Source: Medicago truncatula (taxonomy: Eukaryota > Streptophyta > Magnoliopsida > Fabales > Fabaceae). From it: a stretch of 64,000 nt of DNA. Within the stretch, counting starts at the first letter, position 1, and the number at the start of each line of letters is the position of its first letter. The notes beneath the pieces are model-generated. The model saw only the letters and a list, made by a program, of their open reading frames with translations, made no database searches and was not told the DNA's origin. Positions 24,909 to 37,229 of the stretch are shown here, piece after piece. The stretch spans positions 8,814,001 through 8,878,000 of the forward strand of contig NC_053046.1 of assembly GCF_003473485.1 (NCBI RefSeq), written 5' to 3'. Made by a program: the position numbers and the translations under genes.

Positions 24909-27657
24909 TCAGTGTTGAACTTGAGAATTGACAAGATTTCTCTCTGTATGTATCTTGGAATATACATTCTTTGTTCTAAATGCAAGAAACAGGTCTAATC
25001 CACACCCCAATACACAAGCGAAAGCCATAATCACATACACAAGCATGAAACAATGTGCTCCACTGCAAGTGTTTCCGCCTCCTGGCACACTGGTGGCTTC
25101 AATATCATAAAGGTAGCCGGCAATGAGACCAGAAAAGATGAATGAACCGATAGGAAGGTTGAGAATGAGGATGTTGTATAATAAACCATAGTATTTGAGA
25201 CCAAATAGTTCTGAAGCTGCTGCTGGTGTTATAGTAAGACGAACTCCGTAACATATTCCTACTAAGATTGAACCAATGTATAGTGACCCTGGTAAGGCCA
25301 TTGCCAATGCAATGTAACCAAAAAACATCAGAATTTGAGATGCTGCATTCCAAACTAACCTTGGCATGCCTGATTTTCTGCCATATAAAATTAACATTCA
25401 AGGTCAGTAAATTGGAGCTTCTAAAAGGTTTTAAAACGCGGTCACCTAGCACTATTAAAAAAACCAAAAATTGAACTTAACCGAATAGAAGAAGAAAAAA
25501 ACTGTGAATGAGAGTTCATGAAGGTTCAATTTGGATCGGTTCAATTAGTGAACTATCCGTCACAGTTTGGTTTTTTTTTCTTCTTTCTAAACAGTTCTAA
25601 TATAAAAACTTGTTTTCTTTTTCAACTGTCCTAATTATATGTTAATAAAAGCAATTCAATACAGTTTGAATTGAAAAAGTAAAGTTCAATTTTTTGTAAA
25701 AGTCGTTTTAGTTGGGTTCAGAACTATAGAATCCATGCACAAAGCCTTTAACATAATTTCGGTTCAGTTTTATCAACTCTTATATGGGAATTGAACAAAC
25801 AGCAGTGACTAGGGAGCAAACCTGATGTAGTATTCAGAGAGTGATCCAGAAAGAATGCGTCCAAAGAAACCCCAAATGCTTATGAATGAAATGAACAAAG
25901 AAACATCATGGTAACCAAGTGCCTGTCCCATTTGTCCCAAGTTATTCATCACACATAGTCCTGTTCCCACACCACATAGAAATGATACAAACAAAACCCA
26001 AAAATCAATAGTTTTAACCATTTCAATGATTGTATGCTCTTCACCTATCACCGGTTTTCTTTTAATCTCAACTTCCTCTTCCTTGGTGCGTGTCTCTTCC
26101 TTTTCTTCTGAAACCTTTTGTGCCAACAAAGGTTCATGAACCTCTTTTTCTTTGTCAACACTAGGCCTAGTTTTGAATACGACCAAATATAAAGGAACAA
26201 GAAGTGGCATAGCTAATAGGATCAAAAGTCCTACTGTGAAAACCAATGAAATAACATGTTTATGAGGTCCAGAGATATCAAATGCCAAGAGATAAACAGC
26301 TACTGTAACTGCAATCAAGTTAAACACATTGAAGAACTGCGTCTCTTTATTTTCTTCTGTGGAAGTTGAAGCTGGTGGAGTTTCATGAAGGAAAATAGCA
26401 GCAATGAGACAAATGATGGCAGGAACAATTGTGAGCATTAATAGAAACTTCGATGGGTCTGAGGAAAATAAAGCTGTGCATATGTCAGTGAAGATTGCTG
26501 TGCTGAGTCCTACATAACCCTTTAGAATGCCGGAAATTGGACCACGATTTTTTGGAAAGTTTCTCATGCAAGTTACAAGTACTGCTGTGTTCATCCATGT
26601 GCTGCTGTTTCCACCCATACACAAGAATATACACATCTGCAAAATAGTTCCAAAGTAATAAAATAAATTGGTTTTTTCCTTCTTGAAATGTTGTATTCAT
26701 CCAACACCCTGTCTAAATATTATATACTACTTAATTAAACATTTCTATAACAAAAGATATTATAAAGTGCTTATGTATAGAGATATTTCTATAACAAAAG
26801 ATAAAATTACGTGAAATTGCTTTCATATAAGCTATCTTGGAGAACTTATAAAATAAATTGAATACAGCTTATGGACTAATCATAAGTTATTTCCCTAAGC
26901 TCTCCAAAACAGTTTCACCAGCTCTTATGCTAGTAGATAAGATCAAATAAGTAAATCCAAACAAGCCTAAAAATTATCAGGGTTCGTTTTCCTTAGGAAC
27001 CGGAGAGTTGAGACAAAAAAGAACTACACGTAGACTTTTGGCTTAAAATTATAGATTAAATTTGTATGTACTATGTTAGTATATAGTTTCTTTAAACTAT
27101 TATAATCTTTGGTTCATGAAAAATATTAAAGTGTATACCAAGCTTTGCTCTGGCTTTAAATTGGGCTCCAACAAGTGGGTGGTGGGATTGGTCACTTCGA
27201 ATTAGTCTATTCTTGGATCAGATACCGAGTTTTCAAAAAAAACAATTTAGTCATGCACAACATATTTGTGAATGCCAGGTTGAAAATGTAAGTTTTTTAT
27301 AAGAATGCACAAGAATGTTATGTTTACCAGCCAATAAGGAAGAGGGGCTATTCTTTGGCTAACAACAAGCCATTGAGCTCCATAACCAATGAATCCCATA
27401 ATAGCACCAATGATAAGAATAGCTGAAGTTGGCCAACGATCAGAAACAAGACCTGATAAAATACCAAAAGCTTTGCCAACATCTTTAGCAACAGAGAGAT
27501 CATTAAGCTGCATCTGAGTTAGAGCCATTAGAGACTTTAACACATCTGAATAGTTTGCAAATGTATAATTGTTTCCACATATTGCTTGAACCCATATGGC
27601 TGTCACAAATCCTAGCCATTTTTCAGCTGCAAAATTATTATTAGAGAATAACAACAT
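24909..27657 (-). CDS. Nodulin-like / NFD4-type major facilitator transporter
   Basis: Exons in transcript order are 27328-27657, 25822-26636 and 24909-25377, with GT..AG borders; the phases join (IR to KSGMPR). The product has 537 residues. The N-terminal half is the nodulin-like domain (KWLGFVTAIWVQAICGNNY, SVAKDVGKAFGILSGL), and the C-terminal half is an MFS half with several membrane helices. Between them is a charged cytosolic loop (EEKEETRTKEEEVEIKRK, about residue 275-305) and a conserved MVKTIDFWVLF. Relatives such as NFD4 sit in membranes; the substrate is not known and cannot be read here. The start at 27657 is the only ATG in the exon frame, but a short upstream exon is possible because a TTTTGCAG stands before AEKW. 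A decayed partial copy lies downstream. Confidence 0.92.
27125..27240 (+). repeat. SINE 3' fragment in intron 1 of the MFS gene
   Basis: GGTGGTGGGATTGGTCAC..CGAATTAGTC followed by GATCAGATACC and an A-rich end matches the 3' half of Au-type plant SINEs. A longer copy is at 57890-58078. The tRNA-like head is missing. Confidence 0.5.
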
Positions 27658-27744
27658 AGTGATTAATTAGAACAAATAAATTACTATGAACAATTTGAAG
27701 GTTAAGAGAACATATATGACTTTGCTTGGTGTTACATACTCTTG

Positions 27745-27753
27745 CTATTTATA
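27745..27753 (-). promoter_or_regulatory. TATA box of the MFS gene
   Basis: TATAAATAG on the minus strand, about 90 bases upstream of the ATG at 27657. It fits the annotated start and argues against a distant first exon. Confidence 0.5.
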
Positions 27754-27759
27754 TGTTCC

Positions 27760-29120
27760 CTTTCTTTATGAATTATTTGACACATGGTGGTGTTACTATC
27801 ACCAATGACAAATCTTATGCCACTTAGGCATATTTTTTTGGAGTGATAATTGATGGTGATTGGTGGCGTGATTGCTCTTAAAATTAATTAATTAATGCAA
27901 CAAGTCAGATAATGAACATGGTTTTGCAATTCTGTGTGGTGCATAACAAACACAAGTGGACTTTTTCTCTTTTAGGCCAATTTTCAAATTCAAATATTTA
28001 ACACATGTTGCAACCTTAGAGAGATCAATGAACTGTATATAAATTGTTTTAATTATTTGGGTCTATATGAAAGTTGGATGTATAAAATAATATAGGTCGT
28101 TATTTGCAAATATAATATTTAAAATGTCGTTATTAACCATATCAACAACTCCGCTCGTAGAATCAAACAAGATGCAAAGTTGCCTGTATTGACACGTTAA
28201 AGTGTGTTCTAGTTTGGATTAAGAACCGATGCAAACATTTCATGACTTAACAAGTTAGTCATCTAATTTTTTTATTTTTTTATTTTTATTTTTTTTAATG
28301 ATTAGTCTTTTACGTCATAAAATATTTGCATCATTATTCTCTTTTCATTAAACTCTATTAAAAAGTGTTCATATGGTCGTTTAATGCTAAGTTGATAAGT
28401 TGAGTTTTACCACTCTAAAAATTATGATTTATAGGTGTATTATTCAGTCTTGGTTTGAAATGAAATTGATCGATTACTTGATTTATAATGTTGTTATTGA
28501 TAATATATTTATTTGTAAAATTAAGTGTGAATTAGGAAACAAGAAGAAAAAACACATGTAAGTAATTATGTTTGATGTCATAAACACTTTTTGAACATAT
28601 TACCTCAATCTTAAGCAATCACATAAATACTTTTTAACAAAATTGAACGAAAAAAAAAGGATAACAATAGTAAACATAACCAATTTGTTACATTTTTTTT
28701 AAAAGAATAAAAAAGGTGCGAAAAAACAATAATCAAAACCAAAATAAAATTAAAATATAGATTTAACCCGCCAAAGTCTTTCCTTCTAAAACCCTCCAAA
28801 ATTCAACTCACAAGTACACCTATTCAATCTTTTTTTTATCCTGTTATATCATAGGATATGTCTGTCAACCTACTATTTGTTAAAATGTTATTAACTTATT
28901 ATACTTATAGTATAGCCAAACTAATACTAGTAGGAAAATCGTAATCAACAAACCGTGCACGTCCTTCTCAAACAACTAGCTACAGCAGCACACCATAATA
29001 CCATTACCAGTAGTATTTAGCCATTTTATTCATTATGCTTTTTATATTCTAAGGAGATCATTTTCGAGTCATAAACCAAGCAACAGAGACACCAGATTTC
29101 AAACCAAACCAACATGCTGC
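27760..29120. other. AT-rich intergenic region
   Basis: Shared upstream region of the divergent MFS gene (-) and rhodanese gene (+). No coding sequence or element was recognised. Confidence 0.5.
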
Positions 29121-29125
29121 TTACA

Positions 29126-29134
29126 TATAAATAA
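29126..29134 (+). promoter_or_regulatory. TATA box of the rhodanese gene
   Basis: TATAAATAA about 140 bases upstream of the ATG at 29268. Confidence 0.5.
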
Positions 29135-29267
29135 ACTTACATTTATTGTGTTTTTCATATACTTCAACTGAACTTAAATGCTTTAGTAAAAATCACTTTT
29201 CATTTTTCATTTTTCAACATTTGCATTTAAGATTAACTAGCTTGCAAGTTACAAACCATATACAACA

Positions 29268-30412
29268 ATGGCTGCTGTTTCAGCAAACTTGTTACCTCGT
29301 TGTTTGGCGTTTTTTCTTCTTCTTGTTTTTGTCTTGTGTAGCTCAGGAGCAAAGGTTGTCACCATTGATGTACACGCAGCCAAGAATCTCATCCAGACCG
29401 GTCACATTTATCTTGATGTTAGGTAAACCTACAATTTTTTTGTCTCTTTGAGATTTGTTGATTTTTTTTGTTTGATATAAACAAACAAAAGAATCAACAA
29501 ATCGAGAAAATGATCTCTTTATCACAACTTTCCCGTAGATAAAGATTTGATACGGTCCACCACCTCTAAGCAAAATATATCATATCGTAGTTAGTCAAAT
29601 TAGATGAGACACTTTCTTGTCTTTCTTCCCTTTGGATAAAGAATTAAAAACTGCATGTTTTTATATAATAAAAAAATGGCATATAGATTAAAACAAAATT
29701 CTAGTTAATTAAAGACTAAAAACATATTGAATTCAAAGCTAAATCTAAATCTTTTGGTGATTTGTAGGACGGTGGAAGAGTTTGAGAAAGGGCATGTAGA
29801 TGCAACTAAGATCATTAATATTCCATACCTGTTGGATACACCCAAGGGTAACAAACTTTTCAAGCTCTCATACTTATAATAAGATAATTATAAATATGTC
29901 TTTATTTACCAAAATGTTAAGATTATTACAAATTTCATGGTAAATTTTTGTAAAGCAGGCAGGGTGAAGAACCTGAATTTTGTAAAGCAGGTTTCATCAT
30001 CTTGCGACAAAGAAGATTGTCTCGTTGTGGTAACTATCATCAATTTTTTTGGTAGGTTATTTACATTTTCTAATTATTTTGCTTACAAATAAAAAAAATA
30101 TATACAATTTCAGGGTTGCCAAAGTGGGAAGAGATCTTTTTCTGCAACTTCTGAACTTCTAGCTGATGTAAGTCATGTTTCAAGAAATTGAAACAAATTT
30201 CATCCCTCATTTAATAAAGTTTTTTCATATATGAAATTTTAGTCATTCGTTTCATACTTACTTTTAATAATTAAGTTTCAAATTCAAATTATGTAATGTA
30301 GTGGTTTATTGTGCTTCCTTTATTGAATTGATAGGGTTTTAAGAATGTGCACAACATGGGAGGAGGTTATATGGAATGGGTTAGTAACAAGCTTCCAGTG
30401 ATACAACAGTAG
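29268..30412 (+). CDS. Single-domain rhodanese (thiosulfate sulfurtransferase-like) with signal peptide
   Basis: Five exons, 29268-29422, 29768-29847, 29959-30029, 30114-30167 and 30335-30412, give 145 residues. Residues 1-28 are hydrophobic (LAFFLLLVFVLCSSGA), a likely signal peptide. The rhodanese domain follows, with HIYLDVRTVEEFEKGHVDAT (strand and CH2A-like motif), IINIPYL, and the active-site loop CQSGKRS with the catalytic Cys at residue 104. It ends with NMGGGYMEWV, as in plant STR16/17/18 and senescence-associated members. The family transfers sulfane sulfur through a Cys persulfide; the natural acceptor is unknown. The signal peptide would send it to the secretory route, unlike the cytosolic or plastid relatives. 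Exon 3 repeats the sequence of its own acceptor site (see findings). Confidence 0.93.
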
Positions 30413-31072
30413 CCAAAGAAGAACAATAATAAGTTCTTATTGATATGATCATCCATTTTTTGTTTTTAAATGGTTTCATCATGGAGAATGAGATACCACA
30501 TTTGTAATAATGTAACAACTTTAAGAGAGTTTATAGATTTTACTTATTAAATACATGTTTTAAAAGAGGGCAACATGTTGCTATTTATAACCTATTCCAA
30601 GAATGCACACCAGTGATCTTATAGTTAATTATTTTGTCCAACTTGAATAAAAGATGGTTTAATGTCACAGTTTATTTGTACTGATAGAGCCAATAGATAT
30701 GTTATTGTGCATCATTAGTTGAAATTGCCAAATCATCACTTTAATTGTATTGAAATAATTAAATCATGGCTATTCCAAGTTATCGAAAAACTTATCCTTT
30801 CATGTATCAAGCAATAGTATTCTGATACTGCTAGAAATCAAATCGACTGATCATATAGCTACTGGATTAAATTATACAGTTGTACACAACCTGCGTGTCT
30901 AAAAAAAAAACAGGTACGATATGATTAATTTCTGACATTGGGTCAATGTGTCTAATTCTTCTTCAATCAATACCAAAGCAATAGATGAGCTTTACATTTA
31001 TTTTAGGGATGTTATTTAAATATCGAAAAGTTGACAACATATTTCACAATGTATAAAAATAAATTGTTTATA

Positions 31073-31346
31073 CTCCTTCCGTTCCTTTTTAAGTGTCATT
31101 TTTTGAGAAATTTTTTGTTCATATTTAACTGTCATTTTCGAAGTTCAATGCAACATTAAATGTTGTTTTACCAATATTGTCCTTAGTTATTTATTGCGGA
31201 GAGAGAAATATATGAAATGAGATATTAAATGAATAAGGTCATTATAGTAAAAGTATAGTTTATTGCATCAAAAGTAGTATCAATTGTTGATTGTCTTGAT
31301 TTGTGTAAAATGTCAAAATGTGATAATTAAAAAGGAACGGAGGTAG
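31073..31346. mobile_element. Stowaway-like MITE
   Basis: The termini CTCCTTCCGTTCCTTTTTAA and the inverted TTAAAAAGGAACGGAGGTAG are flanked by TA on both sides (31071-31072, 31347-31348), as in Tc1/mariner-derived Stowaway MITEs. It is 274 bases with no coding capacity. A relative in opposite orientation is at 55169. Confidence 0.85.
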
Positions 31347-31349
31347 TAG

Positions 31350-31964
31350 TTATTAACTTAACTTGAAAAAAAAAGTTAAAATAATGAGATTGTATCTAAT
31401 AAATATGGTGTTTGCACTTGAAAAAAAATAAAAAAATATGGTGTTCGATTCCTTTTCTACACATGATTGAGATTTTATAAACTAAACTTATGTTTGGTGT
31501 CACAGTGGTAATCGCAATGATTTTTTAAAAGCTACATTTTGTAACTTCTGTAAAATCATGTAAATCATTGTAATTTTAGATACTCACCGTAATACCAAAC
31601 TTGCGTACACTTACGAAAATGTCTTCTAAAACAAAAAAGAGAGTTAGGCCCATGTTGAATAACCAAGCCAAGCCAATAGTGAATAAGTGACATGTCATGC
31701 GACAGATCCAAGTTGAAAATGACAACTCAACCTAAACTGAGACAAGTAGTTGGGAAAATCAGTTAATAAAATCAACTAGTTCGTGACAACAACATAACAC
31801 ATACATGTGCCCATTTATTAATTCTCTTATGACACGGTCTCAACATTTTGTCACAACGCAAATCCACCACCAACCACATTAATGCCCAATGTTCTAAATT
31901 CATGAGACCATAGCTAATTTTGATCAAACATTTTCATCATAGTGTGTGTTGTTTTTTATCAAAC
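31350..31964. other. Upstream region of the MLO gene
   Basis: No element or gene is recognised. No convincing TATA box could be placed. Confidence 0.4.
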
Positions 31965-34900
31965 ATGGTGGAAGAAAATAGAGAAGAAGGTAGATCCTTA
32001 GCCGAGACCCCTACTTGGGCTGTTGCAACTGTCATCACTCTTTTGGTTTCTCTTAGTTTCTTGTCTAATGGCACATTGAAAAAATTGGTTAAGGTACATA
32101 CATACATTACTTTGTATATCCTTTCTTTCTAATTTCTCACATTCATACATGAGTTTCTTATACATTGAATAATAATTAATGTCACAGTGGTTGGGTAGAA
32201 CTAAGAGAAAATCCCTTCTCTCCGCTTTGGAAAAAATGCAAGAAGGTAAGGACTATGTAATGTAATTGTCACATTACTATAAAAAGTTGATTATAAATGG
32301 AAATTAGAGATTGGAAAATAGCTGATTTTGATATCTATTTCAAGCAGAATTGATGCTTTTTGGACTTCTGTCATTGCTGATGGGCCATTGGATTATTTTT
32401 GTGGCAAAGATTTGTGTCAAGTCATCAGTATTAAGCAGCAGATTTTTTCCATGTGCACTGAAAGAGAGTTTTGGAATTGTTAAACATAATGTGTGGTCCA
32501 ATTTAGAATATTCAAATAAAACAATTCTCAAAGAGCAAGTGAACAATGATGGTCTGCATAATTTCTGTCCTAAGGTAGTTTTTCCACTTTTTCTATTCCT
32601 TCCAGATCACATTTAGGATTTTATTTATTTATTTTAATTGGAAAAGTGTAATGCAAGCAAAATAATATTATCTAAGTGATTCAGTTCCGATCAATAGTTC
32701 AATTCTAAAGTGGATTTAAAACTGAAACTTCAGATTGAAGACGTATCTGGTGTTCAACGCTGATATGACACTAACACATTTAGTTCCACTTGATCACACT
32801 TAGTTTCTAAAAAGTATAACTAATTTCTACATGTTAGTGTCTATGTGCGGTGTTGTTTGTATATGTGTCTGTGCTTCATAACGTTTCACAATGAACTGAA
32901 AACTCTCATTTGTTTCACAGGGTCATGAATCATTTGCTTCTTATGAAAGTCTTGAGCAGCTTCATCGCTTTGTGTTTGTTCTTGGGATCACTCATGTTTC
33001 CTATAGCTTTGTTGCTGTTGCACTAGCCATGATCAAGGTTAAAATAGTCATGACATCAAGCTTCATTCCTATTCTATTTTCTATGGTTATTTTGACCAAT
33101 AATTTCTATGGTTAAATACACACAAACTTTCTTATTTTTGAGTTTATTCAGATATATAGCTGGAGAACTTGGGAAAATGAAGCAAAGACTATGGCTATAC
33201 AAAGCTTACAAGGTTCTGAGAATCTTGTAACTGCAATGAATCAATAATTAGTTTATTTTGCGGTACATTAATTTTGTGATTGAATAATAATAATTCTTTT
33301 TTGATCAAATTGTCTTAGTTTAGATACTTCACAAAGTACTTCAACTTCAAGCATAAGACTGAAGCGGCTTAGTACATTCATTTTTCACCAAGCATCTCAT
33401 CCTTGGAGTCATCACAAAATTCTTGTTTGGCTGGTACATCCCATCCTTAAAGTTTCTTTGTCAACTTTTCCAACATTTTCATATCGTTATTAGAATACTG
33501 ATATGGTTGATGAAAATATGCTGCAGCTATGTTTCAGTCGCCAATTCTGGAGTTCCATCAGTCGCACTGATTACATGGCATTGCGCTTAGGCTTCATTAC
33601 TGTGAGTATTATTCTTTTATCACAACATAAGTGTAACTTACATAAAAAATGGATAGTCATTTTTCCTTTTATTGTTTATTTTTCCGGTGTTTTATAGACT
33701 CATGACCTTCCTCTAACATACGATTTCCACAACTACATGCTTCGAAGCATGGACGAGGAATTCCGTGACATCGTAGGTGTTAGGTATATTTTCTTTCTTC
33801 AGATGAATTTGGTGGCTTTTTTAATAATCTAATTGACATAATAAACTTGTTACTATAGTACTAATTGGACTGCTAATTAAATTTAATAATGGCGAGTCGA
33901 TGCAGTCTTAGTTTGCTATTTTTCGTTACACGTTACTTTATATTCTGATTAATTTGATAGTTTATCTGATTTTTTTTGACAGTGTGCTTCTCTGGATATA
34001 TGCCATATGCTGTATTTTTCTAAATTTTCATGGTAAGTTGCTGCTTGTTTTTAAATTAAGTTCATTATTATGTTGGTAAGAACTTCAGATAGAGTCTTAA
34101 GCAAAGCAACTTGAGCAAATAATCTGTTTTAACTTGGTGAACTCAACATTCAAAAAACTAAACTTATAATTTTCATTCAGGAAACAACTTTTACTTTTGG
34201 CTTTCCTTTGTCCCGGCAATTGTAAGTCCTAATGACGATATATACTCTGACTTCTTTACATGCCATCTTCTACCAGTAGTTACACTTCACTAATGATTTT
34301 TCTTGTACTCACTTGCATTTTAGTTGATCCTCATAATCGGTACTAAATTGCATCGAGTCGTGGTAAAATTGGCTGTTGAAGTAATAGATCATAGTCCGTA
34401 TATGAAGCCTCATCGGTTTAACTTAAGAGATGAACTCTTTTGGTTTGGAAAACCAAGGCTTCTATTGAGATTAATACAATTGATATCCTTCTTGGTAAGC
34501 AACATATTGGATTTCCATTTTACTTTTTTTTCTTTCTTTCTTTTCTGATACACTTGTTTCGATTTCTTCGTCGTCTTTTGATATCTTGCAGAATGCGTTT
34601 GAAATGTCAACATTCTTATGGTCCCTGGTAAGAAACTAGTATTGTATCCATGTTACTTTACCAAACTCATGCTATAATCATTGTCCTTATTTTGAGTACA
34701 GTGGGAAATTGATGATCCTTCTTGCTTCATGGACAACCGAACATTCATTGCGATCCGCTTATCGTTTGGGTATACATTTGTTTTTGTTTTTGTTAGTGTT
34801 ATTTCTACAAAAGACCTGAAACACAATTCCACAAAAAAAAAAAATAATAATAATAATAAAAAAAAATCTGTTTTTTCGCGTATTTTATCGCTGCAGGGTC

Positions 34901-35455
34901 GTCTCGCAAGTTTGGTGCAGCTTCATAACTTTTCCTCTGTATGTTATCGTCACACAGGTGAAGTGTCCTCATCAATATGTTCGAACATTAACTACTTTAT
35001 TCATCGACGGTTGAAATTACTTATTTTACCCTTTAAAGTGAATTGATTACTCTAGAAAAGCTAAATAGGTGAGTTTTGCACTCAGAATCATGGTTATATA
35101 AATGCAGATGGGATCAAGATTCAAAAAAACAGTGATATCTGAGAGTGTAAGGAAATCATTATCTAAATGGCAGAGAAGAGTGAAGGAGAAACAAAGTTCC
35201 TCTTATGAACTCCTTAATACATCAACAACAACATCATTGGAGTCTTTACTGCATGGAATGGACAATTCAAATCACTCTGACTTAATCAGTGAGATTGAGG
35301 AAGGAAGTTCCTCAGGAATAAAAGATATTTGTCATTCTAACTTTGATGATGTGTCAATGATTCAAAGCAATGCAAAAATTCCAAGTTATGATGAAGATTA
35401 CCATGACCATTATCATGATGTAAAACATGATTTGCCTCCCCCTCCACTGTCTTGA
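31965..35455 (+). CDS. MLO-like seven-transmembrane protein, clade I (MLO4/11) type
   Basis: Fifteen exons, 31965-32093, 32188-32245, 32348-32574, 32921-33037, 33152-33212, 33324-33433, 33527-33601, 33698-33783, 33983-34032, 34181-34221, 34324-34494, 34592-34627, 34702-34769, 34897-34957 and 35108-35455, give 545 residues. All borders are GT..AG, and the exon count is usual for the family. Family landmarks are [11 protein letters not shown] (first helix), [45 protein letters not shown] and [20 protein letters not shown] (last helix). The calmodulin-binding amphipathic stretch follows at 440-460 ([16 protein letters not shown]). The [14 protein letters not shown] segment resembles AtMLO4/11, which act in root touch and bending responses, rather than the powdery-mildew clade; this is judged by eye. 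Exon 6 needs the second of two nearby AG acceptors, because the first would put a stop in frame. It is intact. Confidence 0.95.
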
Positions 35456-35582
35456 GAAAGTGTTGCTTGTATTGTGAACAACATGATGAATTGAATTGGA
35501 AAACTGACTTCCTCTCATACTATTTATAGTTTATATTAAACTAATTGCTGCATGGTTAAAAGACTCCACAGATGCCATTATG

Positions 35583-35640
35583 TTGATACCAGACTCTCAT
35601 GGTAAACATGTAGATCCAAGTTCCAACTCAAGTTTGCCTA
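35583..35640 (-). pseudogene. F-box protein C-terminal relic
   Basis: On the minus strand this reads NLDLHVYHESL, nearly the C-terminal end (KLDLHIYHESLL) of the intact F-box protein at 43586-44728. The DNA CTCTCATGGTA.A.ATGTAGATCCAA is shared. Nothing else of the gene was found nearby. Confidence 0.6.
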
Positions 35641-36097
35641 AAATCCTAGGATAATCTATCAAGCATTCCATTATTTGCATCATATTGAGCTAAATTGGAA
35701 TACAATTTTTTCTACGAAAACAACAACATTATCCGAAACGCAAAAGGGTTTAAATGAAGGCTGCAATCAAGGATTCCAGAGCATTATCCGTTAATGAACA
35801 TTATTTAGAATTTCAAACCAACTTGATCATCGATTGAGTATTTTTCTTTCAATGAGCCAAGTCAAAAAATTAATAGGAGAAAAAGTTGCACTTGAGAACA
35901 AACACTGCACAAGATGAGCTACTAATAACTGTGGCATCAACAAAAATCTGATTTATGTTGCTGGAGCCAAATTTGGTGTGTGGTAGCAGCTTGTTAACTT
36001 ATCTTAACAGAGTATGCGGATCCCCTTCCCAGATATGACAACAACATCCTTGTTATATGTTTGGTCCTTCAATACCAAATTTGCAGCCTGCTACCAA

Positions 36098-37229
36098 TTG
36101 AGGTGTAACGATCGGTTCAGTTTGCGTTTTTTTTTACGAGAAAAAAAATCGCAACGAATGAAAAGTGTTTGGTTTGGTTTAGTTCTTGATAAATTTTGTC
36201 AGAAGACCCGAATCAAACAAACTTGATGATAATTACGGGTTAGTTCAGGTGATCGGTTCAACTTAAAATTGTTAAAATAAAAACTGAACAAAATTGCAAT
36301 TATTAAACACAGCTCTATGCCTCTACCTCTATCACTTTGATAATGACTTAAAGTACAAACCAAACTAATCACACACAAAAAAATATATATATAATAACTC
36401 AAACGAAATCGACCATGAAACGTGAAATCAACTTAGACATAATCTCTTCACTTAGAATATAAATCAAGTTTTTTTAGCTGCTTAGAAATAAACTTAGCAA
36501 GGCACATAGTGGTGACTATGGACTATCATCATGTAGCTTGCTTTTAAATCTTTCTGGAATGGTGTTGTAGCTTGATGTCCTTCTCCTTGTGGAGGATAAA
36601 TTACTTGTAAAGGAGCACTTCCTATACTACATTGATTTGTCTCAACTTTAAATTACCTGCAGAAACAACAATATGGTAAGCAAAACAATAAGTCAGTGGC
36701 TTGATTTGTTCAGACAAAACAGTGAAGAAATAGCCAAATCAAGCAACAAACTAGCCAACTCAAAGCACAAAAACAGTGAATAAATACAAATCAAGTAACA
36801 AAAATAGCATATCTTGAAATCCTAAAGCAAAAAACTTGCCAAATCAAGAAAAAACAAACAACAAATTATGAAGGAGAATGTGTGTGAAAGAGCAGAAGCA
36901 GCATAGAAGGAGTGGACGGCATAGACACAGTGAAGGAGAAGGTGTGGGATGACATGATTGTGGTTCGAAGAAGGAGGAGGAGAAGCCTGCGAAGTGTGAG
37001 GTTTTTGTTTTTGTTAAGACACATATTACTTACATTAGGCAGTAAGGAAACGAATCTCCTCAGGTGGGTGGGTTCATAAGTAAAATCTGTCACATGTACC
37101 TATTGTGTTTGGTTCTTGACAATTTCAATCTGGTTTTGACCCGAACCAATAAACAACGGGTGATTTACGGGTTGGGTTGGGTTGGTTTGTCGGGTACAAT
37201 GGATTTATCCGGGCCACTTACACCCCTAA
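36098..37229. mobile_element. Probable non-autonomous hAT-like element
   Basis: The left end TTGAGGTGTAACG and the inverted right end (reverse complement TTAGGGGTGTAAGTGGCCC) resemble hAT termini of the TAGGGGTGTAA type. Flanks share CTACCA, an imperfect 8-bp duplication (6 of 8). Subterminal zones carry GGTTCAG and CGGGTT phrases as in that family. No transposase is seen. It contains a coding-looking minus-strand stretch at 36504-36650. Confidence 0.5.
36504..36650 (-). other. Coding-looking exon remnant inside the hAT-like element
   Basis: A 48-codon minus-strand frame reads CSIGSAPLQVIYPPQGEGHQ then ATTPFQKDLKASYMMIVHSH and HYVPC plus stop. The composition is plausible for a real protein end, and the stretch follows a CTGCAG acceptor-like site, but an in-frame TAA stands just after that site. 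I do not recognise the protein. Confidence 0.3.
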
